Below are positions 10,539-22,800 of a stretch of DNA of 64,000 bases, in pieces. How positions within the stretch are numbered: position 1 is the first letter of the stretch; each line of letters starts with the position of its first letter. This stretch comes from Trematomus loennbergii (lineage: Eukaryota > Chordata > Actinopteri > Perciformes > Nototheniidae). The stretch covers positions 36,349,244-36,413,243 of the forward strand of contig JAAOOA010000002.1 in the NCBI GenBank assembly GCA_012861695.1, given 5' to 3'. The notes under the pieces are model-generated. The model was not told the DNA's origin. It ran no database searches and saw nothing but the letters and a program-made list of their open reading frames with translations. The position numbers and the translations under genes are program-made.

Positions 10539-12534
10539 GTGCAGACACGTAAATGTAGCAAAGTTTGTGACTCCACCACGCACTGCGGTGTTAACACCAA
10601 GCGTTTAAATCAGCACTGGTAGCGATATTTTATACTTCATGCTATCTGCACAAACTATATCACATGAACAGCTGAGAGTCCACAGATTCTATTGGTATAA
10701 GTTTCATCCCTGTGCGATCAAAACTCACTGTTCTACATGATAAATAAAATAACATTGTACCTTGAAAATCAATAGCGGGTAAATTTGACCCGTTGGCGGT
10801 TCTTAATGAAGGCAGGATTCAACTACTCTACATGACATATTGGGAAAGGTAACCATTATGCTGAGATTTAAAGGCCTTTGGGTTCCACTTTAATGACCAC
10901 CAGGCAGCTGGATGACAGATGAATGATGGAGAGACTGCAAAAGTTGTATTTTAGACATACACCGTCGAAATAGAGGATCAACTAAATTCAAGACAAACAA
11001 CAAATTCATTTAAAGGGCACATGATTTTATCACGGCCCACAAGACTTATAAGAAGGCTCTAACTCTGCCAGGACAAGCACGAGACCTCTCTTTGTGCAGG
11101 ACAGAACCATGTCATTCATGAGGATGTGGGGTGGGGGAAACATAGTTCACTAAACTTTACTTCCGATGTCATGCTCGGTGAGCCTGTGCCAAAGATGTTA
11201 TTTTAATGGTGTGCAGAGAGAAGGAACAGGCAGAGGGATAGAATAATAGGGTGTATTATTCACCAAAGTGTTTTTATAATCACCAGAGGGGGTCTACAGG
11301 AGCGGAAGACTCTCTCAAGAACATCAGATATGCTATTAACATCATATCCAGTGCATCAATAGGTGTCTTCATGTCTATGAATCATTAAATAAAGGATTAT
11401 TATGTATAATGTACAAACATGGACACTGACACAAAGCCACTTTAATGTTCTGTGTTCATCTGTCATTGAACTGTGTTTGAAAGTTCTTAGAAACAGTTTC
11501 TTCAAACAACATATTTTATGAAGTGTAACTAGCAGATAAGCTTATGCTGTCATAAAATATGGAAAATCTTCTTTCTAAATCAAAGTAATTGCTAAAATGT
11601 TTAAAAATGTCATAACCGCTTCCAAACTCATCAATTTCAAATGAAAACACTTGGTGCCACTTTCTACTCCATAGTTCTAAAGGAATAAAAATACTTCTTA
11701 CTCTACTGCATTTCAAGGCTTCACTGGTTCCCTTTGCAGTCAAAAACAGATCAGTGTATACATTGCCTATTGAACTTCTCACTACTATATACATCACAAA
11801 AAATTGGCAAACGCTGACACATCACGCATCAATAATTTAATACACAGAGAAGAGCTATTCGTCAAATTGTGAACGTTCCATATTTACATGTCACAGCTCA
11901 TACTTCTGTACCCTCATGTTTTTTCTTTTGACTTTCACTTTGTTGAAGTTGAACAACTTTTTTGTGCACAATCTGAATATATCTTGCACATGGGATGCTA
12001 ACAATAATCTAGTGAAACAGCTGCCGAGATTTGACATTGAGAGTCTATGGGATTTGAGGAAGTGTCCTGTGGTAAACATACAATTTCTTCTTTTAGGGAG
12101 CATATTTATAGAACTGAAAAATAAGTGCTCATTATGTTACCGTTTGCTTTATTGTTGACTCATCAATCAGGATGTAAGCACTAGAAATAAATACAGCCTA
12201 AGTATTTTCCTTTACTTTAAAAAAAAATATATATTTTGTTCCCTCAAAGTTGTCTTTTCCGTTTACTGTATCAGATAGAGAGCATATTTCTTGTTCACAC
12301 AACTGTATTTGCGGTTCATGTTGCGCTGATTAGTTGTGGAGAGAAATACAAATATTTTGTTTCAACAGAATATCTGTGTTTCTGCACACATTTCTGTAGT
12401 GCAGGATCATTTACATACAGAACAAAGCCCATAAAAGATGAATGTAATTTTGATTTGTGTAGTTGGTTGGACAACTTTGTACTATAAATGAAGTCTCAAC
12501 ATTGCAATTATAAGCCATAAAAAAAACATCAACA

Positions 12535-12690
12535 ATACAAATAGTGCAAGCTCAGGTGTTAAGCAGTCTTATCGCCATGTGGGATAAAACTGTCCCTGAG
12601 TCTGGTGGTTTTAGACCTGATGCTGCGGTACCGCCTGCCAGACGGTAGCAGACAGAACAGTTTGTTGCTGGGGTGATGGAGGGTCTTTCT
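12535..12690. repeat. Interspersed repeat, copy 3
   Basis: The core tgtccctgagtctggtggtt followed by gatgctgcggtaccgcctgc and the downstream gacagaacagtttg are nearly identical to the copy at 888-1260. Confidence 0.65.
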
Positions 12691-14306
12691 TCTTTCTGTG
12701 TCTCTGTATGTACCACTTCAGGTCAGGATACTCTCTATGGTGCACCTACATCATTTTGGAGGGTGTATGAGGTGTTATGCACTTTGGGTGTGTGGTTTTG
12801 TGAATTGTGTTAAGTGTTAAGTGTTTTGAAAAAATGAGCCATGATTTCAAAAACGTGGGTAGGCAAATGAAAAAAACTGTAAATGTATAAAAACGTTCTG
12901 CAACATTCTCGCCTCTATATCATCAAAAGGGTCAGACTAAGTGATAATTGATGGTTTACACTCACCCATTTGGACAAAACTACATTTCTTGCAATGTTTT
13001 TCAAAAGCATTTTGCAGGCAGCACTGTTTTCAATCAGCTTGCTGAATAGTGACAACCCACAAGCTGGTGGCATATCCCAGAGCACTGAACCCGATCTGGG
13101 AGCAGTACAAACATTCTAAATGTATTGGACTTCAGAAAGCATCCTACTTCTGTCTTTGTGGTGAGGAACAGAAACATCTGTACCTTACGTGAGATGATCT
13201 CTACATCTGGCCTGAGTCCTGATTGTTTCAGGGGTGTGGGCATGCACCAACAGCTGCAACCAACCACTCCCAGATGTTTCTGATAGGCCAAGTGTCTAGA
13301 TGTTTGTTAGGCGTGGGGTGATCTTTGATCCCTTGAAAGCTTTGGCTGTAGTGTTATCGTGAGGAGGGCCTGAGAGGCTTTGAGAGGCACACAACGGAAG
13401 CGCAGCAACCTCACAGAAGGGCCTGTGGTGCATTGTGGTGAAAACAGGCATGGTAAAGTGGCTTCAGCTGTGGAAAAAACTCTTTGGAAACCACCCAGCA
13501 TCTTTATCCAGACCAAGTTGCGCTACTGGCATCATAATAGAGGGAGTAAATACATAAGTATAGTTTTAACCTTGTGATTTACAGTTTCAGTGAAAGCAAA
13601 GAGAAGAGTAATATCATTAAACGTGTTTTTATGAAAGAAAAGGAAATATAAGAAACTTTGTAATAAAATCTTTAAAACTAATAACTGGTAAAAACATCAA
13701 TGTTTATGAATTCGGCAAAAGTGATGCTTTATTTCTACACTGAAATACTTTTTCCATTATATCAGTGCTGAGTAGTGTAGCACATTGTGGCATGGAAGAC
13801 ACCAATGTCATAAATAACCCTTTTTTTCTTTTCCACTGCAAAAAAGGAAGAGGTTTGCCCTTCTGCTTACATGATCACTCTGCCGGAGCTACACGTGGCT
13901 AAAACCTCTTTGAACTGCATGAACATCCTGCTCCTACATCCCAGGGCTATAAAGGCCTGACCATCCCTGTCAGCGCCATGACAAGCTTTATACACCCACC
14001 ATTTTGTTTAAAAGAGAAGTGGTGCACGCCAAGCCAGAACTTCAAAAATAAACATGGCATTTATGGACCGGAAAAGGCCTCGCATAGCTTTGCCACTGCT
14101 GCTTCCCTCTCATCGAGCATAACTTGGTTTCACTGCACGAGAACTTTAGGAAACGGTCCCCGAAGAGTCAGCAAAGTAGTAGTATTTGAAGTGCAAATAC
14201 ACGCCAGTTTATAGCATATATTCAATAGCATTAGGAACTCCAAATCTCATCAGCGGAGTCTAACAAGTAACAGTGCCCTGCCGGAAAGGGTGACATATTG
14301 GCAATG

Positions 14307-14340
14307 TTGTGATGGATGCAGTGAAAAGCATCCATCACAA
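14307..14340. other. Perfect 13-bp hairpin
   Basis: ttgtgatggatgc (14307-14319) is exactly reverse-complemented at 14328-14340 across an 8-base loop (agtgaaaa). It is isolated in the intergenic region. The stem is too short for a typical microRNA precursor. Function unknown. Confidence 0.6.
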
Positions 14341-16671
14341 ACATGTAGTAAGTGCCTTAGTGCTTTATACTTGCATTCTGTCTCATATCCATCGGGGGCA
14401 ACTTCACTGTTAGAAGTCAATGACAAAATTACACAATCCCTTTCATGATGTTCATTTAGTTTTAATTTAAACACATATCAGACCTTCTCAAAATCCCTGA
14501 AATTTGATCAACAGTTATTTTCCTATTGCCATTGTGCTTGAATTTGAATTTTATAATGACATGAATTTTATAATTATGTTCAATTACTGCCATCAGGCTT
14601 GTTTTGACCCCATTCCTTGCTCAGCCAGACCTTGGATAAAATGCGCTGAAAAACACAATCTATTTTCTGCTTAGCATGAATCATTTCACAGATTTCTGAG
14701 ATTTCAATTTCATTGTAATATTTGGCTCATTTTTTCATTGCACTTCTTTTTATAATATTTAGTACAGTTTGACACGCCTGCCCCATGGTTAAAGACTTAT
14801 GTATTTTGCCATGCCAGTCAGTTGCTGTGAACAAGCTAACAACCACTCTTTGGCTAAGTTGCCTTGAATTATCATACTATCGAGCATTAATACAAAATAA
14901 AATGTAATTATATTCCACTTCTTTTGCACTATTGGTGCCATGAAAGAGTCTGTTTAACTGCATACTAGTAGGAACTGTGTAATAAATGTGAAACCAGAAG
15001 CACTAACTCAAAGTGAGGCTTTACTAACCTCCCTGTCATTTCACAGTTATTGTATTGTGTATTGTATCACAGACAGAGCTATTTTCCCCTAATTTAGAAG
15101 ATTTATTCTAAAATGCCTTTGAAATAGTTTTGATGGTTTCTTCACCACAGGCAAATGTGCTTTATAGCATGCAGAGCAGTGAGCTGTAATCAAATCAACA
15201 GAATCCCAAGTTACATCCCAGACAACAGCACACTGCCTGCAGGCCCTGCCTCACAGTGGATCCTCAATAGTTGTCAACACAGTGAATCTGGAGGCAATGC
15301 ACAGCGATTCACAGCAAGTCTTTATAACTGAATTGTATTTGATTATTTGAGCCCCTTAAATAGTCTGGAGAGCTGCTGAATGCTAAGTTGCCATACACTT
15401 TTCAGTGCAAAGTTTGAGTATTACTCCAAAGTCCCAAACCGAGCAAGGGTGCGCCCTGGTGTTCATTTAACTGAATGACAACTCAAGGAGTCCACTAATC
15501 TGGTGAAAAATAACCAGCATATATGTCATCCTGCCATTACTTTTGGGGGATAGGGTTGTTATGTAAGCCTACAGACAGGAAGCAGCATAGTCTGTAGAGA
15601 TGTCATATTTTCTAGTTGAGCTTTGGAAGCATCACCAGATAAGCTGTTGATTGTGTTCATGACGATCTTATAAATACATGTTGAAATACTACAACAGACT
15701 GTAAGAATACATATAGCTCAGCCCAAAATGAATAAAATAAAACACATAGCCTGACCTTGACTTAACATTTCAACTATTCCAGTCCCTGTTGTGTATTCTT
15801 CCAGTTTCCGTAAAAAAAAGTTCAGATTGAGGTGGGAGTCTGTCATGTTTTTTCCAGTTCAAAGGCTAACATTAATTTTGAGATTTGGTTCAGCAATGTC
15901 TGCAAAGTTTGTTGAGAAAATAACTGAGAAGAGACTGCACTTTGTTGTAAACCACACTCTTTAAATAGGCTACAAAGCTAAACCATAAGTATGTCTACAT
16001 GTTCTCAGCCAAAATGTGTATGTGTATTATGCTGTTACTGAATTGAGTTAGAGCAAGGTATGTTGAGAACTGAAGTGCATAGAACAAAAGTGAGACAGTT
16101 TGATAGTTAGGAAATGCCAGATTGTGACTGTGAGAGAGGTTATACACAATGAAAGGGTTATCTTCGCTACAACTTAAACAGAATGTATATGAGACTCTTC
16201 TTCATGGTTTTATAAAATACAAATAATATTATCATCTTCTTTACTCTGTCTAAGTGTTTCTTGCAAAAATGATTTTGATCTTATTGAATCTATAAGGTTA
16301 AATAAATGTAGTATCATTTATTTAAAAAATGTATCACTACACAGGACACTATTCATATGGTATTTAAGGGATATTCATGTGTTCTATACACACTTTGGTA
16401 TTACATTTCAGTCACTAGGTCAGCTTACATTAAAGGAAAAATATATATAAGAGCTCTAATTCAACATGTGTCCTGTATGTCAGAGGAAGTGACACATTTT
16501 GATATGAAATTTAAGTGGCTGCCTCAGATTACATGGAAATCATTGAAAAACATGTATATAGTATATTCCTACTGTGTCTATATATTGCAGAGATATTATT
16601 ATATGTCATGCAGTAGCGTAGTTTGCTGTGTAGTAATACAAGGTTGCTTAGTTAAGCAGAACCATGAGCAG

Positions 16672-16760
16672 AACGCAACCAATGCGGAACGAAAGTACAG
16701 CAGCAAACGTTTCCGGCCGGAGGACTATTACCGCGGACAGTTTTCTGTTTACACGATCAC
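16672..16760 (+). promoter_or_regulatory. Putative urb1 promoter segment
   Basis: A CCAAT box (gcaaccaatgcgg, about 16675) and a CCGG-rich ETS-like site (tttccggccgg, about 16710) lie 90-175 bases before the urb1 start codon, with no TATA box. That is typical of a housekeeping gene. The assignment rests on motif reading only. Confidence 0.35.
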
Positions 16761-16847
16761 AACGTGGGTCCCTGACAGAACTTTGTTGGCATGTTAGTAG
16801 GGAGTAAAACCAAAAGTCACTAATATCAGTTTTTCCTGCATATTAAA

Positions 16848-19800
16848 ATGGGTAAAAAGCGCGAAAACGAAGACTCGGTGGAGTCCAACATTCCGCTGAA
16901 AAAAGAAGTCTCGGAGTTCAATGGGACTGTATTTAAAGCCATGCTGAAGGAGCCAGCCACAGTCATGAGAGGTGAGTTTATTGTGTACAGTTTGGCTACA
17001 TCTCACAGGAGTGCAAATAAGATATCATAGTAATTCTTTAATACATAACTGTACCACTTGTGTTCGCCTGCAGGACTGGAGACATTCGTTTCCACCGCTA
17101 AGAAGCTGCCATGCTCTGATCTGTATGATGTGGTGGAAGGATATATAAAGATTTCTATGGAGTGTGCTGAAATATTCAAATTGCTAGAGAGAGAAAAGCA
17201 CGTAGAGACTGAGGTAAGTGCCTTTCACAGTTAATGTTACTGAAACTGTTAGTAAACCTGTTTTTGGCCATGTAAGTGGATCTAATCCAATCCTGCCTCT
17301 GTCCAGATGATGCTGATCTTTGAGAGCTTGGAGATGATCCTCCTCCGGACAGCCAGTGACCTGTCCCACTTCAGCATGGTGGGCAATGCTATTGTGAAAA
17401 AGATTGTTTCTAGCCACGTGAAACTCCTGCAGGGATCCTTCCAATCAGAAAATCACAGGTTGGAGTGTTAACCTCATTTCTAGGACTTCAAATATCAGTC
17501 CTCTCAGCACAGTTTAAATATTTCCCATCATTTTGTGTTTTCCTTTGTGCACAGGTTCGTCCGTCAGTGCCTCAGTCTCCTGTCAGCCTTGGTGTCTCAG
17601 GGTCAAGAAGCTGCAAGAGATGTCCTGAGTAACATTCACGTCAACAAAGCTCTGTCTGGACTGGCAAAGAGAAGGGATAAGAGGGTATGGAGTGGCAATT
17701 GAACTTTTCAGTTTTTATTTGGTTTGGATTCTGTGGATATGTATGTTTAAAATCTTCTCTGAAAATACCCCAGGGAAGACCTGATGTCCGCATGGCTTAT
17801 ATCCAGTTTGTGCTGTCCTTTTTGGTGTCTGGAGACAATGCTACAATTGGACAGTTATTAGAAATCAAAGGTAATTAAATATGCATTCAAATTTACTCAA
17901 TCAACTTGTATCTCAGGTGTGTTGATGACATGTACGTTTTTGGTGTGTCAGAACTCCTACCAGAGATCCTGAGTACGGGTGTGAAGGAGGACAGGATGTC
18001 TATCGTCAATCTGATTTTGTCTACACTGAAGACAAGAGTAAGTGCTCATAATTTTACACATTTATGTAACATGAGTGGGGATGAAATATAACTTAATGAC
18101 GACCATTGTATTAACTATGTTGTTCTCTTATATTTATATTTTTCTTCATATACAAGTGATGTTTCGTGCTAATACATTTCTTGGTGTCATGAAATCTGGA
18201 ATGTAGTGTAATTTTATCATCCTGTAAAAATCAAAATTATACACATTTACACATTTAAACAATCAATGTATGGTTTTGTTAATTGCATTTGTTTCTGTTT
18301 GTCTTGCTGCAGGTGGTGATAAACAAGGGCATAAGTAAGACGCAGAAAGTGCGTTTTTTCACACCTGTTGTATTGGCCAACATAGCATCTCTGTATAAAT
18401 GGAATGGGATTGAGGATGCAACCACTGATGATGACCGAGTGAGTTATTACCTTTTTACATTATTTTACTGTTGTCATTTTCTTTTCAACCTGTGAGTCTA
18501 AATGTTATTTATCTCCTTTAAGATGGTAGACGACTCAGAGCATGCTGGGCAATCAGTCATTCGGGAACTTGTTCACAGTTTCCTTCTTGACATTTGTTGC
18601 TCTCGTAAGCACGGCATCAGCTTTCATGATGCCAGCTTTGGCACAGCTGGCAGGTAAGTAATCAATCCATCAATGTAACCTTTCGCTCTTCTGGAATCTC
18701 CTCGTGCTGATCATAGGACTTTGGTTTTGTTTCTCAGAACTGGCAACATTGTCTTGCTTCAGTTCCTGGTGGGGCAGAAGCAGGCCACAGAGGATGAGTT
18801 GGTGACGGAGCTGGTGGTGAATGTGTTGAAAGCTACCCCTGACATGCTGGCCAGATACTTTCAGGAGACGCAGTATTCATATACCCCCCGCCTCAAAAGT
18901 GCTTGGCAGGACAATGTCAAGTTACTTAAAAAGGTACTTGCTAGTAGATTAGATTGGTATAAGACTAATTCGCTTTTGGCTCATATGTAGCTTTTCTATT
19001 AAACAAATATATAAGGTAAGGTACGTTTATTTATATAGACACAGGCAATTCAAAGTGCTTTACGTCATCATTAACACTCAATAAGAAGACAACAGAAAGG
19101 AACACAATAAATAAACATAATGGAATAACAGATTCATAAAAACCATGCTTAAAAGAGATATAAAACAGAATAGTTTAAAAACAAGATTGTAAATACAGTA
19201 GATGCTAAAACAAGTTAAAAGACTTTTAGGTAAGCAGCTGAAAAAAGTTGTGTTTTTAGCCTCGACTTAAAATAACTCGGCGTTGGTGAAGACCTCAGGT
19301 TTTCTGGAAGTTTTTTTCCATTTCTGGGGAGCATAATAAATATATAATGATGCCTTGTGAATTTATCTGTCAGATCTACGAAGCCCAGCCAGAGATTTCC
19401 ACAGTCTTCCAAACTCGTGAAGTCCTCCCTCTCCCTCGCCTGCTGTCCATGATCATGGTGGTTTCTCTTCCTCCGGTCTGCAACAAGGCCTTCTTCACAC
19501 AGGGCCTCACTGTAAGTGTCCGAGACTCACACAATGCATTAATAACTGCAGAACCACAAAACACTCACCATGTGAAGAACCTCGTCATGTTCTATTAGAA
19601 TATCTCTTTTGTATTTGACAGTTTGCCAACACAGGTGTGCAGCTCACCACTCTGTCCATGATGAATTTCATCTTAAAAAGAGCCATTAAGAACATGAATT
19701 ACCTTTTGGATAAGTCTGAGTGGCACAGCGCGGATGGATACACTCAGGAAATGATGGGGGATTTGGTGCTGCAGTACAGGGACATTCTCAGCAAGGTAAG

Positions 19801-22800
19801 CTCAGGAATGTGCAGTCTGAATGTCCACAAACAGTTATGAAGCACCATTAAACTAATCTTCATGCTCTGTTCCAGATTCTGCCAGATATGACGAGCATAG
19901 TTTCCAAGTGGCAGTCACTTAGCAAGAAGGAAAAGACGGATGGTGACGAAAAAAAGACAAAAACTGAAGGGGTCGCTGAGCAGACGACTAACAAAAACGA
20001 AGTGCCCGGTAATAATACTTGCATAACATGTTTTGAGTATATTCATTGTCAGTCCTCTAAAAACATTGTATTGACTTTTTTTTTGTGTTCAGCAGTTGCT
20101 GAGACAGCGAGGTAATTCTGCTGAAGACTCTGATTCTCCAGGGCATCTGTCTCTACCAGAAAGTCGTGCCACATCTGGTTAGCCAGTGCAAATTTGATTT
20201 CAGCAAGCTCTTAAAAGGTAATGCTTTTTTTTTTTTAAATCATTGAGTTCACATATAAGTTATACTGTATGTTTCAAGTATGATGCTCTTGGGTCTTAAA
20301 CAATGCTCTTAAAGTACCTTTGTTTATCCTCTCCAGGGATTGTGTCTGAGAAAGGGATGAGGGAAGAAGTTCCTCCAGTTTTGCAGTATCAGATTCTGCA
20401 GTTGGCCTTAGATCTCCCTGCAAGCATGTTCTCCTGGTTTCGCATACAGGTGAAAATGTTGCATTGTTGTTGTTTTGTTCACTATTTCATCTATATTTCT
20501 CAATGATTGCGGTCTAGAAGGTGTTTCTTTGTTTTAAAGCGTTGTATATTGCCTTTTCTTCCCAGGATGTTGACACCGAATCATCATCTGGAGAGAAGTC
20601 AGTACTGTACCTGCTGCTCAAGATGTTTGTCAGCAGCAGCAGCAGCCACCTGAAGAGCTCCACACGACTGCTGGTTCTAAAAGTAAGGAACTTTTCCTTG
20701 TTTTCCTCTGTGCGTTTGATTCCTGCCTGCACTATATGCATTGCACACAGGTTTTTAGATGTTAGAAGTGACTTTAAATCTTCAAACCCGGGCAGGCATT
20801 CGAACTGATCATTGTTTACACCAAATGTATACTGCTTTAATCTAACTGGGCAATCACACTGTAAGTAAGACACATAATGCACTTTTGGAATACTTTAGCA
20901 AGTTCGTGCCTCAGTAACTGTTGAGAGTAAAATTACAGCTTGGAGTTTATGGTAGTATTAGGGGAGATGTTAGAAGTACTTCAGCTACATAAGGAAACCG
21001 GTCAGTGCTTACACTTAGGAAATGTAGTTTATCTATATTACTTGAAAAGGCCTCAATGATAACAACACTGTGGTAAAACTCATTATTATTATTAAAGGTC
21101 ATCAAGTACAGGCAGCATAGGGAAATGACTTGCTAATGTCTCTGTTCTCTGTTAAGACTATTGCCTAAACTCAGTTTTAGGAGAAAAGTGCCAACCAACC
21201 TACGATATTGTTTTCAGGTGCTGAAAGACAGTGGAGTGTTTGAGTACACCTGGACTGAGCTGGAGCTCTGGCTCGACCAGCTGGCCAAAGTAGAGGCAAG
21301 CCAACAAGAGGCTGTCATCCAGTTCTTAGTGAGGGTGAGCCCACATACATTACATCTTTTCAGCATTTCTGTATATTACCGTTTTCTTTGGGTTAGACAA
21401 AATAAGACAATGTGAATCAATACATTGTAATTATAACCAATATACTCCTCCTTCTTGCTCCAGGTGTTGGTGAAACTGGTGTGTAATTCTTACACATACA
21501 CAGATCAGGTTGCCACTCTGGTCCAGGAGGCAGCTTATCTTCAAGCTAACCTGAGTATCCAGGAGGGCGACGCAGCCAGTATCCCAATCTCACACATAGA
21601 TGGTGAGCATTTTAAAGATGGAATTACAGTTAATTTCTTCCCGACATTATCACGTTTACGAAACCAGTTATTTTTAATCTGACAATGTCTTGTAGATGTC
21701 TTAGACATGCTGGATGTCATCATGGAGGGTAATGAAGGAGAGATGGAGGAGCTCGGGCCGTCTCTGAGTGAAGACCTCATCATCCAGACCTTCCCCTTCA
21801 GTGTGGTGGTCCCCGCTGCACTGGAGGCTCGTAACAAACTGCCAGCAGACAAGGGTAAAGCACACCATATAATGAGTGGAACCATAAATGGAGTCTGAAA
21901 ATTGTGTTTCCATGTTTATGTACATCTATAAACAATCCTATAGGCCATTTCTTTTACAGCTGACATTTAATACTAAGCAAAGCATCGATGGCTTCATTAT
22001 ATTCAAGTTTCAAGTGGGCTAGCATGCACAATGATAGGACCATCAGATCAAATAATGGAATTCGGCCATATGATAATTTAAAGGTCCCATGTCATGCTTT
22101 TCCGGTTATTACCCGTCCCCTTGTGTGTTATGTAGCTTTTTTGCATGTAAACGGTCTGCAGAGTCACAAACCCTCAAAGTACACCCTGTAGTGAGTAAAA
22201 CTCTAACACAGAAAAGACCTGTCTATGCTGCCCCAGAACGCCTCGTTGGAGATTTTTCTTTTTCCATTTTTTTCTTCCTGGGTCGTAGTGACGTAAGGGT
22301 CTATGTGACGTAACGGCTACGGACTTTCTCTCACACACACACACTCACTCAGCCTTATCTTTTCTCAGCCGCAGCTCCGCGGATTCTCTCAGCCTGAGCA
22401 CACACATAAATTCACAGCCAGGCTACGAGTGTGTGTGTGTGTGCTCAGGCTGAGTTCAGGCTGAGTTTCGCGCTGTCTCGCTGTCTCGCAGACTCCACGC
22501 CGCAACCAGGAAACGACACCAGTAATCCAGCTCACAATGTCCACTCCAGCAGCGAGCCCGCAACGTCCCGCCAACACGGCACCCAGACCCCACGCAGCAT
22601 TCTCATCTGTTTCATTACTGGTGTCATTTTCTGGTTGCTAACAAACGCTATTGTAACACATAATCACTGATGTTCCGCTGTAACGGTGGTGGACTCATCA
22701 GAACAGAGTGGGCGAGCTGACCAATCAGAGCACACTGGGCTCATAGGAGCTCCAACAAGCTGTTTAGGACAGAGAGTGAATACACATACTATACAGAGAC

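Larger units (their letters stand above)
113..10597. mobile_element. Foldback-type element with ~700-bp inverted arms, split by later insertions
   Basis: The left arm (about 113-830) reappears as its reverse complement at about 2735-3406, and the last part of that arm resumes at 10539-10597. The outer end of the left arm (an accgcagtgcgtggtggagt segment near 119) is matched in reverse at about 10570-10595. The arms are roughly 90 percent identical by eye with small indels. The right arm is interrupted at 3406/10539 by a 7.1-kb insertion. No transposase is visible between the arms, so this is a non-autonomous foldback or long-TIR DNA transposon. Short open frames in the arms (near 726 and 2842) are mirror images of each other and are not genes. 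Confidence 0.7.
10598..16847. other. Intergenic region upstream of urb1
   Basis: This is 6.2 kb without a supported gene. It holds one interspersed repeat copy (12535-12690), a perfect hairpin (14307-14340) and otherwise AT-rich unique-looking sequence. The open frames present (for example 13978-14214 and 16357-16797) have no splice context or recognisable domains. The last 150 bases form the urb1 promoter region. Confidence 0.5.
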
